Assembly (NCBI GenBank): GCA_944321125.1
Contig: CALUKD010000016.1
Location: forward strand, 1 to 64,000
Length of the DNA stretch: 64,000 bases
Direction: 5' to 3'
Origin: Candidatus Butyricimonas faecavium
GTDB lineage: Bacteria > Bacteroidota > Bacteroidia > Bacteroidales > Marinifilaceae
Shown piece by piece: positions 9,266 through 17,762 of this stretch (position 1 is its first letter; each line of letters begins with the position of its first letter). Position numbers and translations under genes: made by a program. Below the pieces are notes generated by a model, which did not search any database, was not told where the DNA came from, and saw only the letters and a program-made list of their open reading frames with translations.

Positions 9266-9934
9266 ATGATGAAACAAGTAATATTATTCGTTTTACTAGG
9301 AATGGGATGGAATATACTTTCGGCTCAGAAGTATACTTTTAAACTAAATGGGGATATTATAAATGTGAAAGATGGAAAGGTAAAACTTTTTTCTCCGACG
9401 GATAGCGTGAATGTGTTATTGGGGACGGAAATGAAAAATGGTGTGTTTACTCTTTCGGGTAAGTTGAATGAGCCGGGATATTATATTTTGAACGTGGCGG
9501 GGGTGAAGTTTCCGATTGTGATGGACGGAAAGGATATGATTCTCTACGGCGATTATTTGGCTCCGGATACAAAGTTACTGAAAGGTTCTCCGGGAGTGAA
9601 GACCCGTTTGGCAAAGGATCGGTTGTATAATCAAATCTTTGAGGAGCAGGTGAGTGATTCTTTGGGTAGATATTATGAGATGACAAAGAATGGTTTGAAT
9701 CTCTCGATGGAGGCTGAACAATTTATGATGAATGCTATTCAAAAGGCTTCTAGAGATTGGAAAGAAGCTCTTTTGCAATTTTGTAAACAACATCCGGGTG
9801 ATTTGTATATCCCTTTGTTGATTATGAAGGAAATGGGAAAAGATATCGAATGGGGGAAAAAAGCATATGAAGTATTGACACCTGAGATTCAGGCTAGTCA
9901 GCCGGGGAGGTTGTTGAAGGAGATGCTGGAATAA
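9266..9934 (+). CDS. DUF4369 protein: TlpA paralogue lacking the thioredoxin domain
   Basis: The 222 residues align along their length with the first part of the preceding protein: VKLFSPTDSVNVLLGTEMKNG against VTLYTLEDTPQLLLSTKMQDG, LNEPGYYILNVAGV against LPEPGNYLIKIGGV, and the shared end ASQPGRLLK. It stops exactly where the partner begins its thioredoxin module, with no WCxxC. It keeps a signal peptide (cleavage near SAQK) but no lipobox. It starts 9 bases after its neighbour. Either a tandem duplication that was shortened, or a decoy/regulatory partner. The reading frame looks intact and codon use matches the neighbour, so I call it a gene rather than a pseudogene. Confidence 0.8.
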   Translation: MMKQVILFVLLGMGWNILSAQKYTFKLNGDIINVKDGKVKLFSPTDSVNVLLGTEMKNGVFTLSGKLNEPGYYILNVAGVKFPIVMDGKDMILYGDYLAPDTKLLKGSPGVKTRLAKDRLYNQIFEEQVSDSLGRYYEMTKNGLNLSMEAEQFMMNAIQKASRDWKEALLQFCKQHPGDLYIPLLIMKEMGKDIEWGKKAYEVLTPEIQASQPGRLLKEMLE

Positions 9935-10195
9935 TTCGGGTTTAAGTGTTTTTAACTCTTTTGGCTTTTTAATTAACAATTATCGTTTATTTGATATAGT
10001 GTTGATGGTAATATTTATAGTAGGGCATCCCGTTGGTAGGGAAAGTTTCTTCTGAAGATGAAGTGGGATAAATGATCGAATTGGATGTTGTTGCAGAAGC
10101 GATGATAAAAATATATATTTTTGAAGCAAAAGCCTACACGTAAAAATGTCGTGAGATATTTTATACCTGATGATATTCTTTCGGTTTAAGAGGGA
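9935..10195. other. Intergenic stretch after the shortened TlpA paralogue
   Basis: No coding sequence and no recognisable thioredoxin remnant (no WCxxC-like codons in any frame that I could find). It may be decayed 3' sequence of the shortened gene. It ends in the long palindrome at 10196. Confidence 0.4.
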
Positions 10196-10236
10196 GTAAG
10201 ATAAACAGTGGTAAATTTTACCACTGTTTATCTTAC
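10196..10236. terminator. Perfect 20-bp inverted repeat, bidirectional terminator
   Basis: The left arm at 10196-10215 and right arm at 10217-10236 are perfect reverse complements around a single T. It separates converging genes, and its right arm includes the stop codon of the minus-strand hydrolase (10233-10235). The A/T-rich centre and the symmetry fit a terminator working in both directions. Confidence 0.75.
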
Positions 10237-11711
10237 CGTATCCCTTTTATCTTTTTTCCTTTCGATTCATTGTGGAAGCGGTCGACTGCGGTAATCACGT
10301 AACGGTATTTCGTTTTTTGCCGGGGGATATAACATTCTGTGTAACGGGTGATGGCTACAATGTTGGCCGGGTTGTTTAGATCTATTTTTTGTCCGGGAAA
10401 GAAGCGATAGATCACGAAGTATTGAGGATTTTGCGGATTTTTACGATCCCCTCGGGCAAACCATTTTACCGTGTAGCCTTTTTCCGTGCGCTTTGCTCGG
10501 GGAGAGGCTATTTTTTTCGGATGTCCGTTGTGCATGTGGGTATAGGCAGGGATGAGTGCCGGGGGTCGGTGGTAGTGTTTTCGAAGACTGTCGGCTATAC
10601 CGTTGGTATTCCATATGATTTCATTAGCAGGCCAAAAGCAATTACCTTTCACGTGGCGTAAGGTACGGGCAAGTTCCATTTTAGAGGTAAGGTCATTGGC
10701 TTTCATTGTACGGGCTACATCTTGTCCGATATACAGGTGTATGTCGTGGGCGTTTTTGTCCCACCATTTCGCTAGGGTGATATAATCTGCTGCCGAATGT
10801 CCAATTTCCCAGTAAATTTGGGGAATATTGTAGTCAATCCATTTCTTTTTTACCCATAACGTTACGTCGGCATACAGGTTGTCGTAATTTTGTAATCCGT
10901 TGGTATTACTGCCGCTACCGTCGGGAGTACTCTTTTTGTTGCGGTAAATGCCAAAAGGACTGATGCCGAAGCGCACCCATTCTTTGGTTTTTACGATAGT
11001 GTGTTTTAGTTCCCGGATAAGTTTATTGACATTCTCCCGTCTCCAGTCATCCCGTTCTTCGGGTTTGTAACCTTTTCCGTAGATGCGGAAACTATTGTCA
11101 TCCGGGAAGGGTATCCCGTTTACGGGGTAAGGATAGAAGTAATCATCCATGTGAATGGCGTCTACATCGTAACGGCTTACAATGTCTTCCACGACCCGGC
11201 AAATGTACTTTCGGCAAGCGGGTATCCCCGGGTCGAAAAGTAATTGTTTGTTGTAGGTTACGAACCATTCAGGATGTTCGTGGTACACGTGGGTTGCTGC
11301 CAGCGTGGAGGTTCCGGAAGTTCCGGCACGGAATGGATTCAGCCAAGCGTGAAACTCCATGTTGCGGCGGTGGCATTCTTTGATCAAGAAAGCCATGGGA
11401 TCAAATAACGGATCGGGGGCAACTCCTTGTTTACCCGTGCAGAAACGGCTCCAAGGTTCTATTTCTGATAAATACCATGCATCAGCTTCCGGGCGAACTT
11501 GAAAAATGATGGCATTGATCCCGCAGGTTTGTAGCAGGTCTAGCTTGCGGACGAAATCCGCTTTCATCTCTTCCGGTGTCATTTTAGCGTATTCACTTTG
11601 GAAAACGGTTTGAATCCATGCCCCGCGGAATTCTCGTTTGGGGGACTTTTGTGCTGATAAGGTGGTTATGCCTAAGATTAAGAATAGAATAAGTAGCCGG
11701 ATATGTTTCAT
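10233..11711 (-). CDS. GHL10 family glycoside hydrolase (DUF187)
   Basis: Secreted glycoside-hydrolase-like protein of the GHL10/DUF187 family, a TIM-barrel group related to YngK of Bacillus; members are implicated in wall or glycan turnover but the substrate is uncertain. The 492 residues start with a signal peptide ending at LSAQ, then REFRGAWIQTVFQSEYAKM, which is the family signature opening, followed by barrel motifs INAIIFQVRPEADAWY, HAWLNPFRAG, DAIHMDDYFYPYP and IPQIYWEIGH. A small beta domain (about 400-492) ends the protein. It lies 3' of the ligase-like gene on the same strand, but a terminator-like hairpin separates them, so it is probably its own unit. Confidence 0.9.
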   Translation of the reverse strand: MKHIRLLILFLILGITTLSAQKSPKREFRGAWIQTVFQSEYAKMTPEEMKADFVRKLDLLQTCGINAIIFQVRPEADAWYLSEIEPWSRFCTGKQGVAPDPLFDPMAFLIKECHRRNMEFHAWLNPFRAGTSGTSTLAATHVYHEHPEWFVTYNKQLLFDPGIPACRKYICRVVEDIVSRYDVDAIHMDDYFYPYPVNGIPFPDDNSFRIYGKGYKPEERDDWRRENVNKLIRELKHTIVKTKEWVRFGISPFGIYRNKKSTPDGSGSNTNGLQNYDNLYADVTLWVKKKWIDYNIPQIYWEIGHSAADYITLAKWWDKNAHDIHLYIGQDVARTMKANDLTSKMELARTLRHVKGNCFWPANEIIWNTNGIADSLRKHYHRPPALIPAYTHMHNGHPKKIASPRAKRTEKGYTVKWFARGDRKNPQNPQYFVIYRFFPGQKIDLNNPANIVAITRYTECYIPRQKTKYRYVITAVDRFHNESKGKKIKGIR

Positions 11712-11751
11712 GCCTGTTGATTTATGATGTCGCGAATATAGTTATTTGTCA

Positions 11752-11784
11752 GAATAAAAGAAAGGGAGACTGTGACGTCTCCCC
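11752..11784 (-). terminator. Terminator after the ligase-like gene
   Basis: On the minus strand GGGAGAC (complement of 11777-11783) pairs with GTCTCCC (complement of 11764-11770) around a 6-base loop and is followed by a T-rich tract (complement of about 11752-11763). A second small dyad, GGGATC/GATCCC, lies at 11819-11835 just after the stop codon. Confidence 0.65.
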
Positions 11785-11844
11785 AAAGTGATGGATTTAG
11801 ATGTACTATGGTGTGAATGGGATCCGATCGATCCCCCGGCGGGA

Positions 11845-13713
11845 TTAATCCAGTTGTTGGATTAATTGTTTCATTTGTGCTTTTATATGTAGTGTTTCTT
11901 CTGATTCTTTTTTAGATTTTTGCATGATCACTTGGCGGGCGCATTCCAACGTTTTATCGTGTAGACCCATTTCGAGGTACAGTTGTGCCAGCAAGAAATT
12001 AGAATACACGAGGTTGGGAACCATATGGTGCGCTTTTTGAAAATGTTGTTCTGCCAGTTGATATTCCCCTAGTGCTTGGTAGCTTTTACCGATACAGTTG
12101 TAAATTTCCGGATCGGGAAGAGACTGTGCCACACGTTGAAGTGTTGCGATACTCTCTTCGTGTTGTCCTGTTTGTGCCAGAGCGTACCCGTATTCCATGA
12201 GGAAGTAAGGGTGACGGAGTGTGTTGGTTAGCGGAGCGTATATCTTGGCTGCCGTGGCATATATTTTCATCTTATAGTAAAGGCGACCATGAGCCCATTG
12301 CTTGTATGCTTTGTACATCGAGAACTGGAGATAAACGATGGCTGTTGTGATTCCGATCAGAACTATAAAGGTCATGATGGATATAACTTTTGGAACTCTT
12401 GTTCTTGTTGGGGGTATGTCTGAGGTGGCAAGGGAGATTAGTAGTACTAGCAGGACCGAGAGGGATAGCGACTGGGTCGGGGAATTGGTAAATCCTGCAA
12501 GGATAAAGGCAACCAATGCTCCCGTGATCGCTAATTTCTCCGGGTGTTTATGCCTATCCCGGAATCCGGAAGAGAGTACGGAAATAATGAGGCCAATAAA
12601 CAACAATATCCCGATAAGTCCCGTTCCAGCAGTTAGGTGAGTGAAGTCGTTTACCGGGCGGTTCGGGTTTTCTGCGATAGCTATCTCTTGTTCGGTATGT
12701 TGTCCTTGTTCAAAATAGATCGTTTGTGCATCTCCGAATGCTTTCCGGAAATTTCCGATCCCGACACCAGAGATTGGTTTTTCCTTCAGCATTTGCAGGG
12801 ATATTTTCCAAGTTAACAGGTGTTCGTTTATTTCATCTTTCCGCAGCTGATAAAAAGCGATGGTAAGCGAGCCGACCACGAATAGGAGGGTAATTCCGGA
12901 TATGACGGTCCTTTTGCGACTTTGTAGAATCGAAATTTTTAGAAAGGAGTGAATGTCTAATTTGAAATACAGGACGAATAACCCGCTACATCCTGCTATA
13001 AACCATGCGGAGGAAATTCCTGTGAATGGCAGAATAGACAGAATCCCGATCATCCCGAAAGCGGAAAGTAGGAATAAAAGAATATCGTCAACGATTTCCG
13101 GTTTCACGTGTTCCTCGTCGCTCCCGGAAAGAGGGTGGAAGTAACCGTATTTTAGTTTCTGGAATAACGTGATAGTCCAGTAGAGGGCTATGGGAAGTAT
13201 GATGGCTAACAGCATGGCATAGGAATTCGTGTCGGGTAGGGAACCCGTGAGTTTAAATTCTTTTTGCAGACTGGGGATATAAGCGTATAGCTGGCAGTAT
13301 CCCCAGATCACTTCCAATAGCGTGAAAGCAATCAGTATGAATTGAAATGCTTTGGTGGCTTTTTTATAATGGTGAAAAAAGATATCAAAGAAGAAAAAAG
13401 AAATGATTACTAACAAAAATATTTTTGCATTCATCATTTCCATGTTAGAGTAGCGGGATATGTCAATAATCACTACAGTCAAAATCCCTATCATTATTGA
13501 CTTGGTTATGTCGATGCTTGCGATCGACATGGAGTAAAAAGCGAGTCCTAGTGCTGTAACTCCCGTGAGTAATAGCATGGAGTAGAACCAGAAATACTTG
13601 GTAAGCGAGAGCCCGTTCATCCTGTCAGGATCAATTACCAGTATGGTCATAACCAGTAATATGAATCCGGTGAAAGCGATCGGATATATTATATCTCGTG
13701 TTTCTCTTACCAT
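11845..13713 (-). CDS. O-antigen ligase/polymerase-like membrane protein with C-terminal TPRs
   Basis: Polytopic inner-membrane protein of 622 residues. About eleven or twelve hydrophobic segments fill residues 8-470. The central part has the Wzy_C/O-antigen ligase look: a large outer loop with PISGVGIGNFRKAF and the segment NDFTHLTAGTGLIGILLFIGL. The last 140 residues are TPR-like helices (YFLMEYGYALAQTGQHEESIATLQRVAQ; IYNCIGKSYQALGEYQLAEQHFQKAHH). Such proteins attach or polymerise glycans on lipid or protein carriers, but no glycosyltransferase or glycan cluster is nearby. It is third in a run with the NVEALA peptide and beta-propeller genes, separated from the propeller by 110 bases that hold a hairpin. 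The real acceptor is unknown. Confidence 0.75.
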   Translation of the reverse strand: MVRETRDIIYPIAFTGFILLVMTILVIDPDRMNGLSLTKYFWFYSMLLLTGVTALGLAFYSMSIASIDITKSIMIGILTVVIIDISRYSNMEMMNAKIFLLVIISFFFFDIFFHHYKKATKAFQFILIAFTLLEVIWGYCQLYAYIPSLQKEFKLTGSLPDTNSYAMLLAIILPIALYWTITLFQKLKYGYFHPLSGSDEEHVKPEIVDDILLFLLSAFGMIGILSILPFTGISSAWFIAGCSGLFVLYFKLDIHSFLKISILQSRKRTVISGITLLFVVGSLTIAFYQLRKDEINEHLLTWKISLQMLKEKPISGVGIGNFRKAFGDAQTIYFEQGQHTEQEIAIAENPNRPVNDFTHLTAGTGLIGILLFIGLIISVLSSGFRDRHKHPEKLAITGALVAFILAGFTNSPTQSLSLSVLLVLLISLATSDIPPTRTRVPKVISIMTFIVLIGITTAIVYLQFSMYKAYKQWAHGRLYYKMKIYATAAKIYAPLTNTLRHPYFLMEYGYALAQTGQHEESIATLQRVAQSLPDPEIYNCIGKSYQALGEYQLAEQHFQKAHHMVPNLVYSNFLLAQLYLEMGLHDKTLECARQVIMQKSKKESEETLHIKAQMKQLIQQLD

Positions 13714-13766
13714 GTTTTGATCTAACGATTCGTTTCTCTGCGGTATTTTGCACTTCCGGGTAAAAA

Positions 13767-13806
13767 TCCTTGGAAGGAAACTTATCTGAAGATATCATTC
13801 CAAGGA
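13767..13806 (-). promoter_or_regulatory. Hairpin between beta-propeller and ligase-like genes
   Basis: TCCTTGGAA (13767-13775) and TTCCAAGGA (13798-13806) are perfect inverted 9-mers around a 22-base loop. Within a probable operon this could stabilise mRNA or reduce readthrough into the ligase-like gene. Confidence 0.5.
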
Positions 13807-13823
13807 CTGGTCTCACACGGAAA

Positions 13824-14882
13824 TTAATCCAATGTATATTTGATTAACACTGAATTCGGGTTATTTGTCAAACCGTAAATAGCATTCTCTTTTTTATTAA
13901 AAGAAATAGAGGTGAACGGATTTCTTAGTAAATAAGTGTGGATGTGATTGCCCTCCCAGTCGAACACAATAATCCGTTCACCGTATATTATTTGATCTTT
14001 ATATTTGCGGTAGCTTCTACCGGAATACAAGGCGTAGATGTACTCGTCGGTAACTTCAATGTCACAGAACCCGAAAAGATTGTCTGTGGAATAGGCAACG
14101 GGCGTTCTCCGCATTTTTTTTACTGTGGCTTTCGGAGAATAAAGATTCAGCTCGGCTATGCGAGTGATATTGGTGCAAGGTATGAGAGAGCAGAAATCGA
14201 TGATGCCACTCTGCATATTCGCACAGACAAATTTCGTTCCGTCGGGTTTTATCTTGATTATATTGCTGGCAAATAAAGCGCTTCTTAACGTATCGTTTAT
14301 GGTACGATAACTCGGTATTTCCGGGTAACTTAAAAAGTATTCTTCGCTATTGTTGTTCATTAAAGCATATCTACCTTCGTTGAACATTCCGGTCGAGATA
14401 ATGGTAGAACCTGATTTTACTACACAAAGATGTTTTTTATCTTTGGGCATGTCAATGAATTGAGGCCCGAAGCCTGATTGTCCGAATTGATTCAAATCGA
14501 ATTCAACTAGCCTGTCGTTTCCGAAGTCGTAAGCGGAAAGGATTCCTTTTTCATCGAGGTTCATGGTGAGAATATAGAGACCCCGATCCGCACCCATTCC
14601 CGTTGGTAGGTAACTGCCTAGTAGCTTGCCGTCTTCTCGGTAGATGGAAATTTTATTAAGTCCGTTTTGGTCCAGTACGATAAGTAAAGAATCTTTTTTG
14701 ATAACTTTTGTCGGATTATAAATACCAATATTGTCTAAATTAATAGTTTCTCCCAATTGATTTAAGGAGATTGCACGACTTGTACTGAATAATGGATTAT
14801 CTTGTTTAGGTACCTCGTGTTTCTCGTCAGAACAACCGAATGCGAGAAATAGAACGATAAATATTAATGCTGTCTTTTTCAT
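13824..14882 (-). CDS. TolB-like six-bladed beta-propeller lipoprotein
   Basis: Lipoprotein of 352 residues with a lipobox ending at Cys17 (LAFGC). The body has repeated beta-blade patterns: a substrate-like start (SLNQLGETINLDNIGIYNPTKVIKKDSLLIVLD), then KISIYREDGKLLGSYLPTGMG, RLVEFDLNQFG, a late blade RIIVFDWEGNHIHTYLL and a closing NAIYGLTNNPNSVLIKYTL. This is the 6-bladed propeller family common in Bacteroidales beside NVEALA peptides. It begins 9 bases after the NVEALA stop codon, so the two are co-transcribed. The family has no established biochemical role; extracytoplasmic binding is likely. Confidence 0.85.
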   Translation of the reverse strand: MKKTALIFIVLFLAFGCSDEKHEVPKQDNPLFSTSRAISLNQLGETINLDNIGIYNPTKVIKKDSLLIVLDQNGLNKISIYREDGKLLGSYLPTGMGADRGLYILTMNLDEKGILSAYDFGNDRLVEFDLNQFGQSGFGPQFIDMPKDKKHLCVVKSGSTIISTGMFNEGRYALMNNNSEEYFLSYPEIPSYRTINDTLRSALFASNIIKIKPDGTKFVCANMQSGIIDFCSLIPCTNITRIAELNLYSPKATVKKMRRTPVAYSTDNLFGFCDIEVTDEYIYALYSGRSYRKYKDQIIYGERIIVFDWEGNHIHTYLLRNPFTSISFNKKENAIYGLTNNPNSVLIKYTLD

Positions 14883-14891
14883 GGTAAGAGT

Positions 14892-15125
14892 TTATGGGAT
14901 AGATAGACCAATATGAAAAATAGGATCACCCTCTTCATCGTATGTCATACATACACCCCCAGGAGCTTTACATGGATCGTTATCACCTGCTTCGTTATTT
15001 CCAAATGCTTCGATATTTTGGATTTTTATATCTATATTCGTTGAATTTTTTCTTAGATTTACATTTAATAATGTAAGTACTAAGGTTATAGATATAAAGC
15101 ATATTATTAATACTATTTTTCTCAT
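14892..15125 (-). CDS. NVEALA-type small exported peptide
   Basis: A 77-residue protein with an N-terminal membrane/signal segment, a short charged spacer, a motif QNIEAFG in the place of the NVEALA motif, and a tail with two cysteines (DPCKAPGGVC) followed by acidic residues. NVEALA proteins are short Bacteroidales peptides usually encoded beside beta-propeller lipoproteins, as here. The ATG at 15125 is preferred; an upstream in-frame TTG at 15146 would add seven polar residues before the hydrophobic segment. It is the first gene of the minus-strand run and is divergent from the histidine kinase gene. Function unknown. Confidence 0.75.
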   Translation of the reverse strand: MRKIVLIICFISITLVLTLLNVNLRKNSTNIDIKIQNIEAFGNNEAGDNDPCKAPGGVCMTYDEEGDPIFHIGLSIP

Positions 15126-15261
15126 TTGTTTTGGTATTTGATGCAAAACAAAAGTAGGAGGTAGAAACGACTAAAATTGTATCTAATTTGTATCTGTTTT
15201 TTGTTAATTTATCTAAATGGTTTTAGAGAGTATGATATGTATGGGTGAGAATATTTTTCTA

Positions 15262-15269
15262 TATTTTTG
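15262..15269 (+). promoter_or_regulatory. -7 box of the histidine kinase promoter
   Basis: TATTTTTG matches the Bacteroidetes -7 consensus TAnnTTTG and lies 24 bases before the ATG at 15294. I see no good -33 TTTG. Confidence 0.45.
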
Positions 15270-15293
15270 TGTGGATTTGTAAAATAATATCTT

Positions 15294-16667
15294 ATGAATG
15301 GGAAGATTCACGTTACTTGGGGTGTTTCGATATTTGCTATACTTTGTTTGTTGATATTTCAGAGTTTTTGGTTGAATCGAATTATTGAATTAAAAAAAGC
15401 AGAATATTTGAATTTGATTAATACGACTTTGTCTGGAGCTGTTGAATCTGGATTTGAAGAATATGTTGTCCGTAATCAATCAAGACTGGAGGAACCGATA
15501 AGTGTTAGTGTAAAGTCAAATGAAAATTTTATAAAACTAATATTGAAAGGAGATACGACCGTATTGAATTATAATCAAGATAATGGCTATTTAAGTGTAT
15601 TACGTAAAGTTTGTTATGATTTGATAAAAGAGCAGTCAGAAGAGAATGTTCATATGTTAGATAGTGTATGTAAAGCTATTTTTGCAAGTAAAGGGATTAA
15701 AGAAAAGTATATTTTGGAACTTGTAAATACACAAAGTGGTGATATTATTGCTTCTACGGATAATGGTTCTTCAAGAATAGAGAGACATCTTGTATCTGAC
15801 ATGATTGAATTGGGTTTGAAAAGTCATCATGGTGTGATTGTCTATTTTGATATGCCCTACAAAACATTTTTTACACAAATGGCGGGAGTATTGATTAGTT
15901 CTTTCATCCTATTCGTGTTGTTAATTGTGTGTTTTATTTACCAGATCAAAACGATCCTTGTTCAGTACCAAATATCTAAGATACGGGAAGAGTTTATGAG
16001 TAGTATGGTTCATGAACTAAAACTTCCGTTATCTGCCGTTCAAAATGCATTGTCCGGGATCATTTCGTACGGTACTGAAAATCTGAATGATGAGCAGAGA
16101 GTTTTGTTAAGTGCTGCACATAAACGGGTGGACCAATTGAATAATTTTGTGTATAAATTATTAATTGTGTGGAAGCAAGGGTTTAAAATATCGTGGAATA
16201 GATTAAATTTGCGTGAAACTATTGAGTCGCTGGTTGCGTTATTTGATCCGGTGTTAATGGGAAAGAACGTTTCTATCAAAGTCGATTATCAGTTGAGTGT
16301 TGATGTGATCGAGGCTGATGATATTCATTTCCCGAATGCCATAAATAATTTGATAGAGAATGCTATCAAATATTCGGGTGATCCTGCAAAAGTCGAAGTC
16401 GTGTGTAGGGAGGCGGATGGGATGGTTGCGATAGACGTTAAAGACAACGGAATCGGTATCCCGGAAAAGTTTAGGGAGAAGATTTTCGAACGGTATTACA
16501 GAATTCACCACGGTCGTTTGACTGACGTGCATGGTTTTGGAATCGGTTTAAGTTACGTGAAACAAGTGATCGAAGCGCATGAAGGGGTCATCCGGGTAAA
16601 AAGTGAAGTCGGTGTAGGTACGACTTTCACAATGATGATTCCTTTGGTGAAAGGTGAAAACGATTAA
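15294..16667 (+). CDS. Membrane sensor histidine kinase
   Basis: A 457-residue inner-membrane sensor kinase. Membrane segments lie at about 9-28 and 196-222 and enclose a periplasmic sensor domain of about 165 residues without a recognised fold. The HisKA H-box is MVHELKLPLSAV with the phospho-acceptor His240 (the more usual form is HELRTPL), followed by an HATPase_c domain: N-box INNLIENAIKYS, G1 DVKDNGIGIP, F-box FERYYR, G2 GFGIGLSYVKQV. The response-regulator gene follows 18 bases downstream. It is divergent from the NVEALA gene, so that cluster is a plausible but unproven target. Confidence 0.93.
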   Translation: MNGKIHVTWGVSIFAILCLLIFQSFWLNRIIELKKAEYLNLINTTLSGAVESGFEEYVVRNQSRLEEPISVSVKSNENFIKLILKGDTTVLNYNQDNGYLSVLRKVCYDLIKEQSEENVHMLDSVCKAIFASKGIKEKYILELVNTQSGDIIASTDNGSSRIERHLVSDMIELGLKSHHGVIVYFDMPYKTFFTQMAGVLISSFILFVLLIVCFIYQIKTILVQYQISKIREEFMSSMVHELKLPLSAVQNALSGIISYGTENLNDEQRVLLSAAHKRVDQLNNFVYKLLIVWKQGFKISWNRLNLRETIESLVALFDPVLMGKNVSIKVDYQLSVDVIEADDIHFPNAINNLIENAIKYSGDPAKVEVVCREADGMVAIDVKDNGIGIPEKFREKIFERYYRIHHGRLTDVHGFGIGLSYVKQVIEAHEGVIRVKSEVGVGTTFTMMIPLVKGEND

Positions 16668-16685
16668 TGGTTGATAAACGGGAAA

Positions 16686-17384
16686 ATGATTAAAATTTTG
16701 TATGCAGAGGACGATGCCATGCAGGCAAGGACTTGCATTGATTATTTGAAAAGAGCCGGGTATAAGGTGGTTCATGCTGCCGATGGCGAACAAGCCTTAT
16801 GGCTGTACCACCGTGAGATGCCCGATTTGGTTTTGATGGATGTGATTATGCCCAAGATGAGTGGGTTTGAGGTCGCTAAGAGGATTCGGGAAGAGGATTT
16901 TTCGACCCCAATTTTGTTTATCAGTTCACTGACACATTCTCAACATGCGATTGATGGCTTTGATCTTGGTGCGAATGACTATATTCGTAAAGAGGTTCTT
17001 TTGGATGAAGTTGTTGCACGGGTGAACCGCTGCTTGAAGAACGTGGGAATGTTGAAAGTAGAGACCGATTTCGTGAAGATTTCCGATGATATTTCTTTTA
17101 ATCCGATTCGTCGTTACTTGATTATAAAAGGAGAGACGAATCAGCTAACTCCGATGGAGACAAGAGTGTTGAAAACATTGTGCCTGAAGAAAAATCAATA
17201 CGTGGATAAGGGAGAATTGGTCAAAGAGGGATGGGGTAATGATTTTAAAGAGTCCTATCGTTACTTGGATCGGGTGATTGCACGTTTGAGGAAGTTCTTC
17301 CCTAAAGGAGATTCAGTTGAGATTGCCACGTCGTGGGGAAAGGGTTTCGGGTTGATGATTCGAAAAAGTTCTAATAAGAGTTAG
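16686..17384 (+). CDS. OmpR-type response regulator
   Basis: DNA-binding partner of the upstream kinase. The ATG at 16686 gives MIKILYAEDD; the TTG at 16671 is in frame but unlikely. The receiver domain (about 1-118) has the acidic pair at 9-10, phospho-acceptor Asp52 (VLMDVIMPKMSG) and a conserved Lys in NDYIRKE. A winged-helix domain (about 132-230) has the pattern LTPMETRVLKTLCLKKNQYVDK and DRVIARLRKFF. Length of 232 residues is normal for the family. Together with the kinase it forms a two-gene operon. Confidence 0.92.
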   Translation: MIKILYAEDDAMQARTCIDYLKRAGYKVVHAADGEQALWLYHREMPDLVLMDVIMPKMSGFEVAKRIREEDFSTPILFISSLTHSQHAIDGFDLGANDYIRKEVLLDEVVARVNRCLKNVGMLKVETDFVKISDDISFNPIRRYLIIKGETNQLTPMETRVLKTLCLKKNQYVDKGELVKEGWGNDFKESYRYLDRVIARLRKFFPKGDSVEIATSWGKGFGLMIRKSSNKS

Positions 17385-17762
17385 TCAACCGTTTTCCATG
17401 TCATCTTTTAGCATAGACTTGTATTTTTAGGCTATTTTGAGTTTATCTGTTTGTTATCTCTTCGTTCTTGTAGAGAGACTTTGAAAGGAGTAGGTATGGG
17501 TATTTCCTAAAACTGGTTTACCTCGTTAGGTGTAAACTTTTTTCAGGGTAAGAGCCAGTATTTACCCGTTGTATATTCGATGTACTTAGGGATTAAAGAC
17601 GTATCAACTTCGAATCAACTTCGGTGCAAAGACGTTCACGAGTGTCTTTGTACCGAAGTTGATAGGTCTTTGCTCTATGATTATCTGGTGATTACCTTAA
17701 GTATTCATCCTTTCTTTATTTGATAATTGTGGTAATACCGAGGGGGTTGCATATAATTACCA
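17385..17762. other. Intergenic region with a long hairpin
   Basis: No coding sequence seen. The only strong structure is the inverted repeat at 17596-17671, described separately. The region separates converging genes (response regulator and amidase). Confidence 0.5.
17596..17671. repeat. Nested inverted repeats with competing arms
   Basis: The arm at 17614-17633 pairs with 17644-17663 over 20 positions with one G-T wobble and a 10-base loop. An upstream arm at about 17596-17613 can pair with about 17655-17672 over 18 positions with one mismatch. The right arm therefore has two possible partners. No long T-tract follows on either side, so a plain terminator is only one option. Confidence 0.6.

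Noticed and set aside
9575-9979. 134-codon frame on the minus strand
   Set aside because: Antisense shadow of the shortened TlpA paralogue, without signals of its own.
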